Shown: in pieces, positions 53,353-63,197 of the stretch
How positions within the stretch are numbered: position 1 is the stretch's first letter
Layout: every line of letters starts with the position of its first letter
Origin: Cognatishimia sp. WU-CL00825
GTDB taxonomy: Bacteria; Pseudomonadota; Alphaproteobacteria; Rhodobacterales; Rhodobacteraceae
Assembly (NCBI RefSeq): GCF_040364665.1
Contig: NZ_BAABWX010000001.1
Span: forward strand, 1,364,001 to 1,428,000
DNA length: 64,000 nt
Direction of reading: 5' to 3'
Notes under the pieces: model-generated
Database searches by the model: none
Told to the model about the DNA's origin: nothing
Seen by the model: the letters and a program-made list of their open reading frames with translations, nothing else
Translations under genes and position numbers: made by a program

Positions 53353-54675
53353 CTAAACCAAAACGCCCGTCAATGAATTGGTCATGCTTTGCACAACCTT
53401 GACCCGCACGATTTCGCCGATCTGGTGATTTGCCGCATCCAAATGCACCGAATGAAGATACTCGGATTTGCCCACCATCTGACCTGGGTCGCGTCCCTGG
53501 CGTTCCAGCAACACAGAGACTTCGCGCCCTACCATCCGGTTTTGCACGTCGCGCTGCTGTTGGGTCAAAAGCGCTTGCAAGCGCTGCAAACGATCGGTTG
53601 CTTCTGCGTCATCCACCAGAGGGCGCTCTGCCGCCGGGGTGCCCGGACGGGTGGAATATTTAAACGAATAGGCTTGGCCGTATTCCACCGCTTTGATCAA
53701 ATCCAGCGTGGCTTGAAAATCTGCTTCGGTTTCTTCGGGAAAGCCCACGATGAAATCGCCGGACAGCAAGATATCAGGTCGCGCCGCACGAATACGTTCA
53801 ATCACCCGCAAATAGCTTTCGGCCGTATGGCTGCGATTCATGCGTTTTAAAATCTTGTCGCTGCCAGATTGCACGGGCAAATGCAGATAAGGCATCAGCT
53901 TTGAACAGGTGCCATGGGCTTCGATTAGATCTTCTTGCATGTCATTTGGATGGCTTGTGGTGAAGCGAATACGTTCTAATCCGTCCACCTTATCCAACTG
54001 CCAGATCAAATCGGCCAGAGTCTTGCTGCCACCATCGCCCCCTGCCCCATGATAGGCATTCACGTTTTGCCCCAGCAATGTGATTTCTCGCACGCCGCGT
54101 TCTACCAAATCGCGCGCTTCGGTCAAAATCCGATCCACCGGCCGTGACACTTCGGCCCCACGGGTATAGGGCACAACGCAAAAGGCGCAGAACTTGTCAC
54201 AGCCTTCTTGCACGGTCAAAAATGCCGCCGGGGCACGTTTGGCCTTTGGGCGCGATTTCAGTTTTTCGAATTTGTCTTCTTCTGGAAAATCCGTATCCAG
54301 CGCCCGCGCGCCACTGCGGATCTTTTCTTCCATCTCAGGCAGCCGATGATAGGCTTGTGGCCCTACCACCAAATCCACCGCGGGCTGACGCCGCATGATC
54401 TCTTCGCCCTCGGCCTGCGCCACACAGCCCGCAACGCCAATTTTCAAATTCGGGCGGTCGGTCTTAAGCGCCTTCATGCGCCCCAGTTCTGAATAGACTT
54501 TTTCGGCCGCTTTTTCGCGAATATGGCAGGTATTCAGCAGGATCATATCCGCGTCTTCCGCAGTTTCCGTGGCCTCATAGCCCGCGCCACCCATGGCTTC
54601 GGCCATGCGCTCGCTGTCATAGACATTCATCTGGCACCCATAGGTCTTGATGAAAAGTTTTTTGGTCTCGGCCAT
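53353..54675 (-). CDS. miaB: tRNA-2-methylthio-N6-dimethylallyladenosine synthase
   Basis: A 440-residue radical-SAM methylthiotransferase. The N-terminal domain has [15 protein letters not shown] and [11 protein letters not shown], the radical-SAM cluster is [17 protein letters not shown], and a TRAM domain ends the chain. It thiomethylates A37 of tRNAs. It is close to phoH, as in many alphaproteobacteria. Confidence 0.97.
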   Translation of the reverse strand: MAETKKLFIKTYGCQMNVYDSERMAEAMGGAGYEATETAEDADMILLNTCHIREKAAEKVYSELGRMKALKTDRPNLKIGVAGCVAQAEGEEIMRRQPAVDLVVGPQAYHRLPEMEEKIRSGARALDTDFPEEDKFEKLKSRPKAKRAPAAFLTVQEGCDKFCAFCVVPYTRGAEVSRPVDRILTEARDLVERGVREITLLGQNVNAYHGAGGDGGSKTLADLIWQLDKVDGLERIRFTTSHPNDMQEDLIEAHGTCSKLMPYLHLPVQSGSDKILKRMNRSHTAESYLRVIERIRAARPDILLSGDFIVGFPEETEADFQATLDLIKAVEYGQAYSFKYSTRPGTPAAERPLVDDAEATDRLQRLQALLTQQQRDVQNRMVGREVSVLLERQGRDPGQMVGKSEYLHSVHLDAANHQIGEIVRVKVVQSMTNSLTGVLV

Positions 54676-54805
54676 GGTCCTGCCCCTTGGAAATCAGGCT
54701 GCGGTTTCAAGCCGCTGTCTTACATCAGTTTTGCACTGGCTTGCAATGCACGACAATTTAACCGAGTCTATGTAAAAAACACCAAATCAGAGCAGTGGTA
54801 AGATC

Positions 54806-55675
54806 ATGAGTTTCGCGTCGTTTGAACATCTACAGACCTCCAAAGAAACCTTGGATACCAAGGGGCCCTTGGCGCTGATTTTTGTCGAGGATGAAGTCGA
54901 AATAAACTCGACTCTGCGCCACCATATTGCCTTGGGTTTTAAACAGGTTGTCGCCTTTATGCCCAAAGGCTTCAAAATGCATTACGAGCTCGAAGAAGAC
55001 ATTCTGCGGGTGGATATGGAAAACACCACGGGACAGGCGATGATCGATATGGTCAATAAAGTGGCCCAGGCCGTGCCCGGTGCATGGATCTATTACTGCT
55101 TTAACGCCGAATATCTGATGTACCCGTTTTGCGAATCTCGCACCGTTGGCGAATTGCTGTCCTTTCATAACGAAGAGCGGCGGCGCGGCATGCTCAGCTA
55201 TGTGGTTGATCTTTACGCCTCTGACTTGGCTACCCACAAAGACGCGGTGTCTATCGAAAACGCGCTGATCGACAAAACCGGTTATTACGCTTTGGGCCGC
55301 AATGACCCAGACAATCACAACCACCCAAAAGAACGGCAATTGAATTTTTACGGCGGTCTTCGGTGGCGCTTTGAAGAACACGTGCCCAAAGACAAACGCA
55401 AGATCGACCGCATTTCGATTTTCAAGGCCACGCCGGGCGTTAGCCTGCGCGATGATTTCACTTTGACAGACGAGGAATTCAACACCTTCGCCTGCGAATG
55501 GCACAACAACATCACCGCCGCCGTGTGTTCGTTCCGCACGGCAAAAGCCCTGAAAACCAACCCCGGCAGCACCTTTGATATTCCCAGCTTTAAATGGCAC
55601 AATTCCGTGCCGTTTGAATGGCACAGCCGGCAATTGCTGGAATTGGGGCTGATGGAACCGGGGCAATGGTTTTAG
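54806..55675 (+). CDS. Conserved hypothetical, possible glycosyltransferase-2-like protein
   Basis: A 289-residue soluble protein. The start (ALIFVEDEVEINSTLRHHIA) and the RHHIALGFKQVVAFM segment resemble the Glyco_tranf_2_4 group that begins with an acidic N-E-x-x-x motif. FVVDLYASDLA-like VVDLYASDLATHKDAV also recurs in the group. No catalytic DxD is plain. It is divergent from miaB. The call is tentative. Confidence 0.5.
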   Translation: MSFASFEHLQTSKETLDTKGPLALIFVEDEVEINSTLRHHIALGFKQVVAFMPKGFKMHYELEEDILRVDMENTTGQAMIDMVNKVAQAVPGAWIYYCFNAEYLMYPFCESRTVGELLSFHNEERRRGMLSYVVDLYASDLATHKDAVSIENALIDKTGYYALGRNDPDNHNHPKERQLNFYGGLRWRFEEHVPKDKRKIDRISIFKATPGVSLRDDFTLTDEEFNTFACEWHNNITAAVCSFRTAKALKTNPGSTFDIPSFKWHNSVPFEWHSRQLLELGLMEPGQWF

Positions 55676-55726
55676 GCACCCACCACCCCCTTTTCGCCCC
55701 CCTTTTGAAACTTCAGGAGCACTATT

Positions 55727-56098
55727 TTGATTGGCTACGTCACGATTGGCACCAATAATTTTGATGCCGCGCTTGCGTTTTATGATGCTCTGTTTGCGAC
55801 CATTGGCATCAACCGCCTGTGGAAGCACGGCCAGATGGCCGCTTGGGGGCCTTCCAGAGAGGCCCCGGCCTTCTGTATCACATCACCCTTTGATGGCGCC
55901 GCCGCAACCAAAGGCAATGGCAGTATGATCGCGCTCAAAATGGCGGACAAAGCACAGGTCGAAGCAATGCATGCGAAATGCCTTGCCCTGGGCGGCAGTT
56001 GCGAGGGTGCCCCTGGCCCGCGCGGCGAACATGGGTTTTATGGCGGATATTTTCGCGATCCAGAAGGCAATAAACTCAACGCCTACATTCCCGGCTAG
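55727..56098 (+). CDS. VOC/glyoxalase-fold protein
   Basis: A 123-residue VOC-superfamily protein. IGTNNFDAALAFYDALFATI is the first beta-alpha module and GFYGGYFRDPEGNKLNAYI the last, with a C-terminal Glu-type metal position absent or shifted. The start is TTG with CAGGAG upstream. Function is not assigned. Confidence 0.82.
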   Translation: MIGYVTIGTNNFDAALAFYDALFATIGINRLWKHGQMAAWGPSREAPAFCITSPFDGAAATKGNGSMIALKMADKAQVEAMHAKCLALGGSCEGAPGPRGEHGFYGGYFRDPEGNKLNAYIPG

Positions 56099-56133
56099 AT
56101 CATCTGGCACAGAGTAAAAGCGTCAAACGCCCC

Positions 56134-56358
56134 TCACCCGCAACATGCCCCGCCTTGTTGGATAGGCGGGCACGGCACGGTGGCATAGGAACAAAACACA
56201 CAGCAGTCACCCTCTAAAGGTTTCAGAACGGTGTGGCAGGATTTGCATTCGTAAAACCACTGACAGGCATCGGTTGGCATTGTCTCAACCGCGACGTGAC
56301 CACAAGACGGACAGGTCAGTGCTGACCTTAGTTCAATCTTTGTAATCTCATCACCCAT
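56134..56358 (-). CDS. GDCCVxC-domain protein (cysteine form)
   Basis: A 74-residue protein with a zinc-ribbon-like LTCPSCGH near the start, ECKSCHTVLKPLEGDCCVFC in the middle and PCPPIQ followed by a Cys-Cys end. This is the GDCCVxC family, in which some members have selenocysteine. Here the second position is an ordinary TGT Cys codon. The ATG at 56358 has GGAG upstream. The role is probably redox or metal related. Confidence 0.8.
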   Translation of the reverse strand: MGDEITKIELRSALTCPSCGHVAVETMPTDACQWFYECKSCHTVLKPLEGDCCVFCSYATVPCPPIQQGGACCG

Positions 56359-56431
56359 GTCTTGGCTCCATGGCAAAGGCGTCATCAAAAGTCATTCGCC
56401 GCCAAATTGCTTATTCGACGGCGAACGCTGG

Positions 56432-56782
56432 TTATGTTTTCTTATTAAGAGCTTTTTGGCAAGCGTCTGCCAACTCTCTATCCGGCTTTTCGGCACCAAG
56501 TGGCGTCGCCCATCCAGCTTTCTCGACAACGCCACGACGTTGAAAAGAACTGGCTTTATCAAGCTCCAACATCACATCAGCGGACATTGGGTCGTCTTTC
56601 GAGTTTTGAACACAATAAGGCGTTAGCGCCATAGCGACAGCTGCCCGAGAGTCTAGTTTCGACAATTGCATTGCTGAACCGCCGGTTACCCAACCACCCC
56701 AGTTAAAACCAACGATTGCCAGAGCAATGGCACCTGCACCCGCGCCCATGAGGGCAGGTTTCGTCCATTCTGGAATTTGCAT
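56432..56782 (-). CDS. Small hypothetical membrane-anchored protein
   Basis: A protein of 116 residues from the first ATG, with one N-terminal membrane segment (about residues 10-28) and a soluble part with LSKLDSRAAVAMALTPYCV and LELDKASSFQRRGVVE. I do not recognise a named domain, but the sequence looks like a real coding frame. A TTG start 24 codons upstream is also open. Confidence 0.6.
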   Translation of the reverse strand: MQIPEWTKPALMGAGAGAIALAIVGFNWGGWVTGGSAMQLSKLDSRAAVAMALTPYCVQNSKDDPMSADVMLELDKASSFQRRGVVEKAGWATPLGAEKPDRELADACQKALNKKT

Positions 56783-56999
56783 ATTAAAACCGATCTGTAT
56801 GAGGGAAAACACGCATGATTGCGCGCTTAACCATTGATAACACACAATTCCCAATATTGGGCATGCTTAATGCCAAAGAACCAATTCAACCAAACACCAA
56901 CTGACGTAGCTTATATTGCCTCAAGGCAAAAAAAGCTCTACACCATAGATATCAGAACGCCGGGTCCACGGCGCTGATAACAAGAAAGTTCTTACATTA

Positions 57000-57248
57000 A
57001 TGACGCTTATGACGTTTGCTGCCTACGAGCAGCCGATGAAATGGGTCGCTTTTGTTCTGGGACTGGGCAGCGCTATTTGCGTGGTTCAGGGCTGGCAACT
57101 CGCGGCCATGCTTTGCAGTCTGCCATTTTGCCTTATTTGGGTTTATTGCGGCTGGTTGCGCAGCGAGCCACAATTAAAATACATCAATGTATTGTTCACC
57201 GGGGTCTATATTTACGGCCTCACCCGATATTGGCTCTTAAGCAGCTAA
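57000..57248 (+). CDS. Small hypothetical membrane protein (82 aa)
   Basis: An 82-residue protein of three hydrophobic segments (about residues 13-30, 32-50 and 60-79) linked by short polar loops. The composition is that of a real small membrane protein. No family recognised. It is convergent with irr, whose stop is 75 bp away. Confidence 0.55.
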   Translation: MTLMTFAAYEQPMKWVAFVLGLGSAICVVQGWQLAAMLCSLPFCLIWVYCGWLRSEPQLKYINVLFTGVYIYGLTRYWLLSS

Positions 57249-57323
57249 GAAACAGCGCGGTGCCTATTTGGGGCCGCGCGTCACGCTGAGCACTTACAAT
57301 CAGATTAGCCTAGCCGTCGTGCC

Positions 57324-57740
57324 CTATTTGCGCCGCAGACGAATAACCACATCTACCTTGGAAATCTCTGCCCCCTCTGGAGCGTCTGGCAAGGCCACAA
57401 TATTCAGCTGATCCGCCGGCGCATCTGTCAAGATGCGATCATCTTCCCAATAAAAATGTGGGTGGTCCGCAATATTGGTGTCAAAATAGCTTTTAGAGCC
57501 ATCCACCGTGATTTCCTGCATGAGCCCCGCATCACAAAAGGCCCGCAGAGTATTATAGACCGTGGCCAAAGAAACGCTTTCACCCTCTTTGCACACATCG
57601 GCAAACAGACTTTCTGCAGTGACATGCCGGTCCAGCCCATCGCCCACCAAAAGCGATGCCAAGGCCACGCGTTGACGCGTCGGGCGTACGCCACTTTGGG
57701 TCAACCATCGGGTACCGACTATTTGGGATTGTGCTGTCAT
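57324..57740 (-). CDS. irr: Iron response regulator Irr (Fur superfamily)
   Basis: A 138-residue Fur-family protein with a winged helix (VRPTRQRVALASLL, then SLATVYNTLRAFCDAGL) and a short dimer domain with DHPHFYWEDD. In alphaproteobacteria this protein, beside fabA, is Irr, which senses haem rather than iron directly. It is divergent from fabA with a 168-bp gap. Full Zn-site Cys pairs of classical Fur are absent. Confidence 0.92.
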   Translation of the reverse strand: MTAQSQIVGTRWLTQSGVRPTRQRVALASLLVGDGLDRHVTAESLFADVCKEGESVSLATVYNTLRAFCDAGLMQEITVDGSKSYFDTNIADHPHFYWEDDRILTDAPADQLNIVALPDAPEGAEISKVDVVIRLRRK

Positions 57741-57908
57741 TTTGGCCTGTCGCTTGTCTCTGATACGACCCTAGGCAGATTCCGCGCGGAATTCAATTCA
57801 AATCCATGTGCCACCCCCGGCGCAAACCCAGCCTCCAGCCCTTGCAGGACACACGATCTGGGTGATAGAGGAGGGTAAGAACACAACATGACAAGGGGGC
57901 GCGCCTGC

Positions 57909-58418
57909 ATGGCCGATTATCCAACCAGCTTCGACAAAGACGGACTTCTGAAATGCGCGCGCGGCGAATTATTTGGACCCGGCAATGCGCAACTGCCCGC
58001 TCCTCCGATGTTGATGATGGATCGTATCAGCGAAATCTCGGCTGACGGCGGCGCGCATGGCAAAGGTCATGTGTTGGCAGAATTCGATATCACGCCCGAC
58101 CTTTGGTTCTTTGAATGCCACTTCCCCGGCAATCCAATCATGCCCGGCTGTCTGGGTCTGGATGGCCTTTGGCAGTTGACCGGTTTCAACCTGGGCTGGC
58201 GCGGCTGGCAGGGCCGCGGCTATGCGCTGGGTGTGGGCGAAGTCAAACTCAAAAGCATGGTGCGTCCGGAAAACAAACTGCTGACTTATGAAATCGACTT
58301 CACCAAAGCCATCCAAACCCGTCGCCTGACGATGGGTGTTGCGGATGGTGTTGTGAAAATCGACGGCGAAGTCGCCTATGAAGTCAAAGACATGAAAGTC
58401 GCCCTTTCAGAAAGCTAA
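57909..58418 (+). CDS. fabA: 3-hydroxydecanoyl-ACP dehydratase/isomerase
   Basis: A 169-residue hot-dog enzyme. The catalytic His is in [20 protein letters not shown], with the Asp in the same stretch. It introduces the double bond for unsaturated fatty acids. The ATG at 57909 gives the usual length; an upstream start 7 codons earlier is less likely. It starts the fabA-fabB-fabI operon. Confidence 0.97.
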   Translation: MADYPTSFDKDGLLKCARGELFGPGNAQLPAPPMLMMDRISEISADGGAHGKGHVLAEFDITPDLWFFECHFPGNPIMPGCLGLDGLWQLTGFNLGWRGWQGRGYALGVGEVKLKSMVRPENKLLTYEIDFTKAIQTRRLTMGVADGVVKIDGEVAYEVKDMKVALSES

Positions 58419-58461
58419 GCCCTCCCCGACGAACATCGCGGCCAAAATCAGGAGAACGCAT

Positions 58462-59694
58462 ATGCGTCGAGTAGTTGTCACCGGTTTGGGCATCGTGTCC
58501 TCAATCGGCAATAATGCAGAAGAAGTCACCACCGCGCTGCGCGCAGGTAAATCTGGCATCGAAGCCAGCCCCGAGATGATCGAACATGGCTTTCGCAGCC
58601 GTGTTGCGGGCACGTTGAAAATCAACACTGCTGATCACATCGACAAACGCACGTTGCGTTTCATGGGAGACGGCGCGGCCTATGCCCATATCGCGATGCA
58701 ACAAGCGATTGCGGACTCTGGCCTTGCCGAGGATCAGATTGTCAACGAACGCACGGGCCTTGTGGCTGGCTCTGGTGGCCCGTCCACATCTGCCATGCTG
58801 ACCGCACATCAAACTGTTGCCAAAACCGGGGCGACCAAACGCATCGGGCCATTCGCCGTGCCAAAATGCATGAGCTCGACGATATCAGCAAACCTGGCAA
58901 CTGCCTTTAAAATCAAAGGCATCAACTACTCGATTACGTCTGCCTGCTCGACATCTTTGCACTGTATCGGCAACGCCGCCGAACAGATCATGATGGGCAA
59001 ACAAGACGTGATGTTTGCCGGTGGCGGCGAGGAACTCGACTGGACTCTGTCCTGCCTGTTTGACGCCATGGGCGCCATGAGCAGCAAGAAAAACGACGAG
59101 CCCACCAAAGCCTCCCGCGCATTTGATCAAGACCGCGATGGGTTTGTCATCACCGGCGGCGGCGGCATTGTTGTGCTCGAAGATCTAGAGCACGCCAAAG
59201 CGCGTGGCGCAAAAATCTATGCCGAAGTCACAGGCTTTGCAGCCACATCCGACGGCCACGACATGGTGGCCCCTTCTGGTGAGGGCGGCGAACGCGCCAT
59301 GCGTCTTGCTCTGCAAACCCTGCCAGAGGGCCGCAAGGTCAGCTACATCAACGCCCATGGCACATCTACGCCCGTTGGCGACGTTGGCGAAGTCGAGGCT
59401 GTCCGCCGCGTCTTTGGCGAAGGCAACACGCCTCCGATCAGTTCAACCAAATCCATGACCGGTCACGGCCAGGGTGCGGCTGGCGCGATGGAAGCCATCT
59501 TTTGCCTGTTGATGCTTGAAAATGACTTCATCACCAGATCCATCAACGTTGATACGCTTGCAGAAGGCATCAACGAGGGTGAAATCGCCCGCGAACACGT
59601 CGAAAACGCCGGTCTTGATAGCGTGATGACCAACAGCTTTGGTTTTGGCGGCACCAACGGATCAATGATCCTGTCTAAATACAACGGCGAATGA
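58462..59694 (+). CDS. fabB: 3-oxoacyl-ACP synthase I
   Basis: A 410-residue condensing enzyme. The Cys-His-His triad is seen in [22 protein letters not shown] and [12 protein letters not shown]. It extends the unsaturated chain made by FabA. The gene is 43 bp after fabA. Confidence 0.97.
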   Translation: MRRVVVTGLGIVSSIGNNAEEVTTALRAGKSGIEASPEMIEHGFRSRVAGTLKINTADHIDKRTLRFMGDGAAYAHIAMQQAIADSGLAEDQIVNERTGLVAGSGGPSTSAMLTAHQTVAKTGATKRIGPFAVPKCMSSTISANLATAFKIKGINYSITSACSTSLHCIGNAAEQIMMGKQDVMFAGGGEELDWTLSCLFDAMGAMSSKKNDEPTKASRAFDQDRDGFVITGGGGIVVLEDLEHAKARGAKIYAEVTGFAATSDGHDMVAPSGEGGERAMRLALQTLPEGRKVSYINAHGTSTPVGDVGEVEAVRRVFGEGNTPPISSTKSMTGHGQGAAGAMEAIFCLLMLENDFITRSINVDTLAEGINEGEIAREHVENAGLDSVMTNSFGFGGTNGSMILSKYNGE

Positions 59695-59705
59695 GGGAGA
59701 CCCAC

Positions 59706-60497
59706 ATGTCGGATCAACTAAAGGGCAAACGCGGCCTGATTATGGGCGTTGCCAACGAACGTTCCATCGCTTGGGGTATTGCCAAAGCCATGTCCGAAGC
59801 CGGTGCAGAGCTGGCGTTTTCTTACCAGGGCGACGCCTTTGGCAAGCGCCTGGCACCTCTGGCCGAACGGGTTGGCAGCGATCTGATGGTTGACGTTGAT
59901 GTCACCGACGACGCCTCGCTGGACGCGGCGTTTGCAGCGCTGAAAGCGCGTTGGGACAGCATCGATTTTGTGGTGCACGCCATCGCCTTCTCCGACAAAA
60001 ACGAGCTGACAGGCCGTTTCCTTGACACAAGCCGGGCAAATTTCAAAAACTCGCTCGATATCTCGGCCTATAGCTTTATCGAAGTGGCGCGCCGCGCCTA
60101 TCCCATGATGAAAGACAATGGCGGCACCTTGCTGACATTGACCTATCAGGGCTCTAATCGCGTCACCCCCTATTATAATGTGATGGGGGTCGCCAAAGCC
60201 GCACTCGAGGCCACCACCCGCTATTTGGCCAATGATCTTGGTCCGGACGGCATCCGTGTGAACGCTATTTCACCCGGCCCCATGAAAACCCTGGCTGGGG
60301 CAGCCATCGGTGGCGCACGCAAGACCTATCGTCAAACCGAAACCAACGCCCCCCTGCGCTCAAACGCAACGCTCGAAGCCGTGGGCGGCACAGCCGTCTA
60401 TCTGGCTTCGGACGCCGGGGCCTGTACCACAGGTGAGATTCTGCGGGTTGATGGCGGGTATCACGTGCTGGGCATGCCGCAGCCGGAAAACCTGTAA
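59706..60497 (+). CDS. fabI: Enoyl-ACP reductase (NADH)
   Basis: A 263-residue SDR-type reductase. GVANERSIAWGIAKA binds NADH and the Tyr-x6-Lys pair is in YYNVMGVAKAALE. It completes each elongation cycle. The ATG at 59706 has GGGAGA upstream, 11 nt after the fabB stop. A terminator follows. Confidence 0.96.
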   Translation: MSDQLKGKRGLIMGVANERSIAWGIAKAMSEAGAELAFSYQGDAFGKRLAPLAERVGSDLMVDVDVTDDASLDAAFAALKARWDSIDFVVHAIAFSDKNELTGRFLDTSRANFKNSLDISAYSFIEVARRAYPMMKDNGGTLLTLTYQGSNRVTPYYNVMGVAKAALEATTRYLANDLGPDGIRVNAISPGPMKTLAGAAIGGARKTYRQTETNAPLRSNATLEAVGGTAVYLASDAGACTTGEILRVDGGYHVLGMPQPENL

Positions 60498-60520
60498 ACC
60501 GACCCAACCGCAAACAAATA

Positions 60521-60543
60521 AGGGCCCTGCACCGCAGGGCCCT
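60521..60543 (+). terminator. Terminator after fabI
   Basis: A 10-bp stem AGGGCCCTGC/GCAGGGCCCT (60521-60530 with 60534-60543), with TTC following. Confidence 0.8.
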
Positions 60544-60579
60544 TCGCGTTTTCAGAGAGGTCAAAACGCGCTATAATTC

Positions 60580-60897
60580 TTAGGCAAACGCCGGTTCTGC
60601 CTGGGCGATCCGGGCCCCATTTGCAAAAACCTGACGCCACTTCATAATCTGAAACGACTTGCGCAGCCCCGTGGGCCAAAACGGGTCTTCCCGCACATAG
60701 CGCGCCACCTCGTCTTCATCCTCTGCGGTCAACACCCACAGATCGCCCCGCCCAATATCATCTGCATCCGTCAGCCCCCCAACCGCAGAAATGCGATCGG
60801 CGTTTTTTTCCAAATAGGCCAGATGCAGGGGAAGATAACTCAGACGCGTACAAAGATCAGTCTCTGGATTGTCTTCAAATAGAACCACATATTTCAC
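60580..60897 (-). CDS. YciI-family protein
   Basis: A 105-residue YciI-like ferredoxin-fold protein (KYVVLFEDNPETD, RLSYLPLHLAYLEKN, GDLWVLTAEDEDEVARYV). The His in the second motif is a family active-site position. The role is unknown. A GTG start at 60897 with GGAGGG upstream fits better than the longer frame. It is divergent from the LysR gene at 60986. Confidence 0.85.
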   Translation of the reverse strand: MKYVVLFEDNPETDLCTRLSYLPLHLAYLEKNADRISAVGGLTDADDIGRGDLWVLTAEDEDEVARYVREDPFWPTGLRKSFQIMKWRQVFANGARIAQAEPAFA

Positions 60898-60985
60898 GGT
60901 GCACCCTCCCTGTTCCGTCACGAAATTTTATAACACAGCAAAATAGCAGGTTGCCCCAGCAAATTAGCCAAGTTAATCTGCAAAA

Positions 60986-61864
60986 ATGCAGGATCATGAT
61001 TGGAACGACCTCAGATACCTCCTGGCGATACACCGCACCGGCTCTTTTACCGAGGCAGGCCGCAAGGCCGGTGTCAGCGAAACCACCGTTTCCCGACGCA
61101 TCGCAGCCCTAGAACGCAAGCTTGATGTCAAGCTCATCCAAAAGGGCGGAGACAACGGCTATGAACTGTCAAATATCGGCCTGACAATCCTCGAACACGC
61201 CGAAATCATCGAACAGCAAAACACCGAGATCCAGGAACTTTCGGGCAGCGCTGGCCTGTCCACAAGCGGCACCGTGCGCGTCAGTGCCGTGCCTCTGGTC
61301 ATCAATCGCATTCTAGTACCTGAATTAACGCGCATTCAAAGGCGTCATCCCAATATCACCATCGAACTGGTGCCCGAGACCCGAAATATCGATCTGACAA
61401 AACGCGAAGCAGATCTTGCGATCCGTTTGGCGCGTCCGGTAGCTGGCGGGCTGAAAACCACCGCGCGCAAGATCGGGCAATTGCACTATGCTATTTTTGG
61501 CCCGGAACAAACCACCAGCGACAAATCTGACACCTCAGCCTGGATCGGTTACGACGATTCCCAAGCCACCTTCCCTCAGGCCATCTGGCTAAATGCCGCC
61601 ATCGCGCAAAGTCCCCAAGGGGCTTCTTCGCTGACCGTGCTGGATGCAACCACCGCCTTCGAAGCCGTCGCCGCCGGCATCGGCAAAACCATTTTGCCAA
61701 GACGCGTCGCCGCGATGGACCGTCGGCTGCGCGAACTGGTGCGCCCCAAAGGTCTGCCCCCCCTGCCCAAGCGTGACGTCTGGCTGCTCTCGCACAGCAG
61801 CCAATCAGCCAATGCCGCCATCAATGCGGTTAAAGAATGGTTAGCAGACATCAAATGGCAATAG
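60986..61864 (+). CDS. LysR-family transcriptional regulator
   Basis: A 292-residue LysR protein. The DNA-binding domain (residues 4-63) has LRYLLAIHRTGSFTEAGRKA and VSETTVSRRIAALERK. The effector domain follows. It may regulate the divergent YciI gene, 88 bp away; the effector is unknown. Confidence 0.88.
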   Translation: MQDHDWNDLRYLLAIHRTGSFTEAGRKAGVSETTVSRRIAALERKLDVKLIQKGGDNGYELSNIGLTILEHAEIIEQQNTEIQELSGSAGLSTSGTVRVSAVPLVINRILVPELTRIQRRHPNITIELVPETRNIDLTKREADLAIRLARPVAGGLKTTARKIGQLHYAIFGPEQTTSDKSDTSAWIGYDDSQATFPQAIWLNAAIAQSPQGASSLTVLDATTAFEAVAAGIGKTILPRRVAAMDRRLRELVRPKGLPPLPKRDVWLLSHSSQSANAAINAVKEWLADIKWQ

Positions 61865-61946
61865 GGCGCGACCCATGCCACGCCCTACTCGAATCGTACG
61901 TTTCAAGCTCTGAAACGTACAAATTGTACAATTAACGAAAGATGAC

Positions 61947-62375
61947 CTAGGCGATCGCAACCAGCTCCAAAGCAAAGGTCAGATCCTTGCCCGCGAGCTC
62001 GTGGTTGGCGTCCAAAGTCACGGCTTCATCCGTGATATTCATCACCTTTACCGGGATAACTTGGCCATCCGGGCCCTGCATTTGCAGCATCAGACCCACT
62101 TCCAACGGGATTTCTGCTGGGATCTGTTCGCGTGGCACATCTTGGATCATTCCCTCGTGGGATGGGCCATATGCGTCGGCACAAGGGATGTTGACGGTTT
62201 TCTTTTCTCCAACCGTCATACCGGTCACACCATCGTCAAAGCCCTTGATAACTTGGCCAGATCCCAAAGTGAACGCCAATGGATCACGCCCTTCAGAGCT
62301 GTCAAAAACACTTCCGTCGCTCAATGTGCCAGTGTAGTGAATTTGAACGTTATCGCCAGACTTTGCAGCCGTCAT
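61947..62375 (-). CDS. FKBP-type peptidyl-prolyl isomerase (SlyD-like)
   Basis: A 142-residue protein with an FKBP domain: VQIHYTGTLSDGSVFDSS, then FTLGSGQVIKGFDDGVTGM, followed by an insert-in-flap (ADAYGPSHEGMIQDVPREQI) and closing strands (ANHELAGKDLTFALELV). It lacks the His-rich tail of E. coli SlyD. It acts as a folding catalyst and chaperone. The ATG at 62375 is preferred to an upstream start. Confidence 0.93.
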   Translation of the reverse strand: MTAAKSGDNVQIHYTGTLSDGSVFDSSEGRDPLAFTLGSGQVIKGFDDGVTGMTVGEKKTVNIPCADAYGPSHEGMIQDVPREQIPAEIPLEVGLMLQMQGPDGQVIPVKVMNITDEAVTLDANHELAGKDLTFALELVAIA

Positions 62376-62510
62376 GAATTTTCCAATCTTAGTTTTCGCC
62401 CTGATCGTCAAAGCGGTCGCTTGGCAACTTAGAGTTTGACGTTAGGAATGGCAAACCGATCAATTGACTTTACCCGATGCCTGCGCATTCTGGTCGCGTG
62501 GAGGACACCG

Positions 62511-63197
62511 ATGTCGATTACAACCTGCATTTTTGACGCCTATGGAACGCTGTTTGATGTTTCCGCCGCCGCCCGCCAAGCCGCTGCAGAGCCAGAGCAC
62601 GCTGCCTTTGCAACCCATTGGGACAAGGTTTCAGCCGACTGGCGCAACAAGCAGCTTCAGTACACCTGGCTGCGGGCCATCACCCACAATCACACGGATT
62701 TTTGGCAGGTGACACAAGAGGCTCTGGATTGGTCACTGCAAGCCTCTGGGCTTGAAAACGACACAGATTTGCGCCGCCGCCTGTTGCAGCTTTATTGGGA
62801 GTTATCCGCATATCCGGAAGTGCCGGAAATGCTAAAAACTCTTAAATCTCAAGGACTTAATACCGGAATTCTGTCCAATGGATCACCCGATATGTTGGAT
62901 GGTGCCGTGAAAAGCGCGGGCCTTTCTACTTGGTTGGATGACGTTCTAAGCGTTGAATCCGTGGGCGTGTTTAAGCCCGACAGCCGGGTTTATGATTTGG
63001 TCCTCAAGCGTTTCAACTGTACTGCGGACGAGGTGCTGTTTGTGTCTTCCAATGGCTGGGATGTTGCTGGCGCATCTGGGTTTGGTTTCCAAACTGTCTG
63101 GGTTAATCGTGCCGCCGAACCGGTGGACTGCCTGCCCCATGGCCCGGACCATCAACTGAAAAACTTGACTGAAATAACTAAAATTGCAGGTATTTAA
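62511..63197 (+). CDS. Haloacid dehalogenase, type II
   Basis: A 228-residue HAD-fold enzyme. The nucleophile Asp is in IFDAYGTLFDV, the Ser/Thr motif is LSNGSPDML, the Lys is in VGVFKPD, and SSNGWDVAGASGFG is the type II signature. It hydrolyses L-2-haloacids such as chloroacetate to 2-hydroxyacids. GGAGG precedes the ATG at 62511. It overlaps the next gene by one base (TAATG). Confidence 0.92.
   Translation: MSITTCIFDAYGTLFDVSAAARQAAAEPEHAAFATHWDKVSADWRNKQLQYTWLRAITHNHTDFWQVTQEALDWSLQASGLENDTDLRRRLLQLYWELSAYPEVPEMLKTLKSQGLNTGILSNGSPDMLDGAVKSAGLSTWLDDVLSVESVGVFKPDSRVYDLVLKRFNCTADEVLFVSSNGWDVAGASGFGFQTVWVNRAAEPVDCLPHGPDHQLKNLTEITKIAGI

Noticed and set aside
54830..55828. A 332-codon frame antisense to the gene at 54806
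   Set aside because: The plus-strand protein has the more natural composition and a family resemblance; this one has none.
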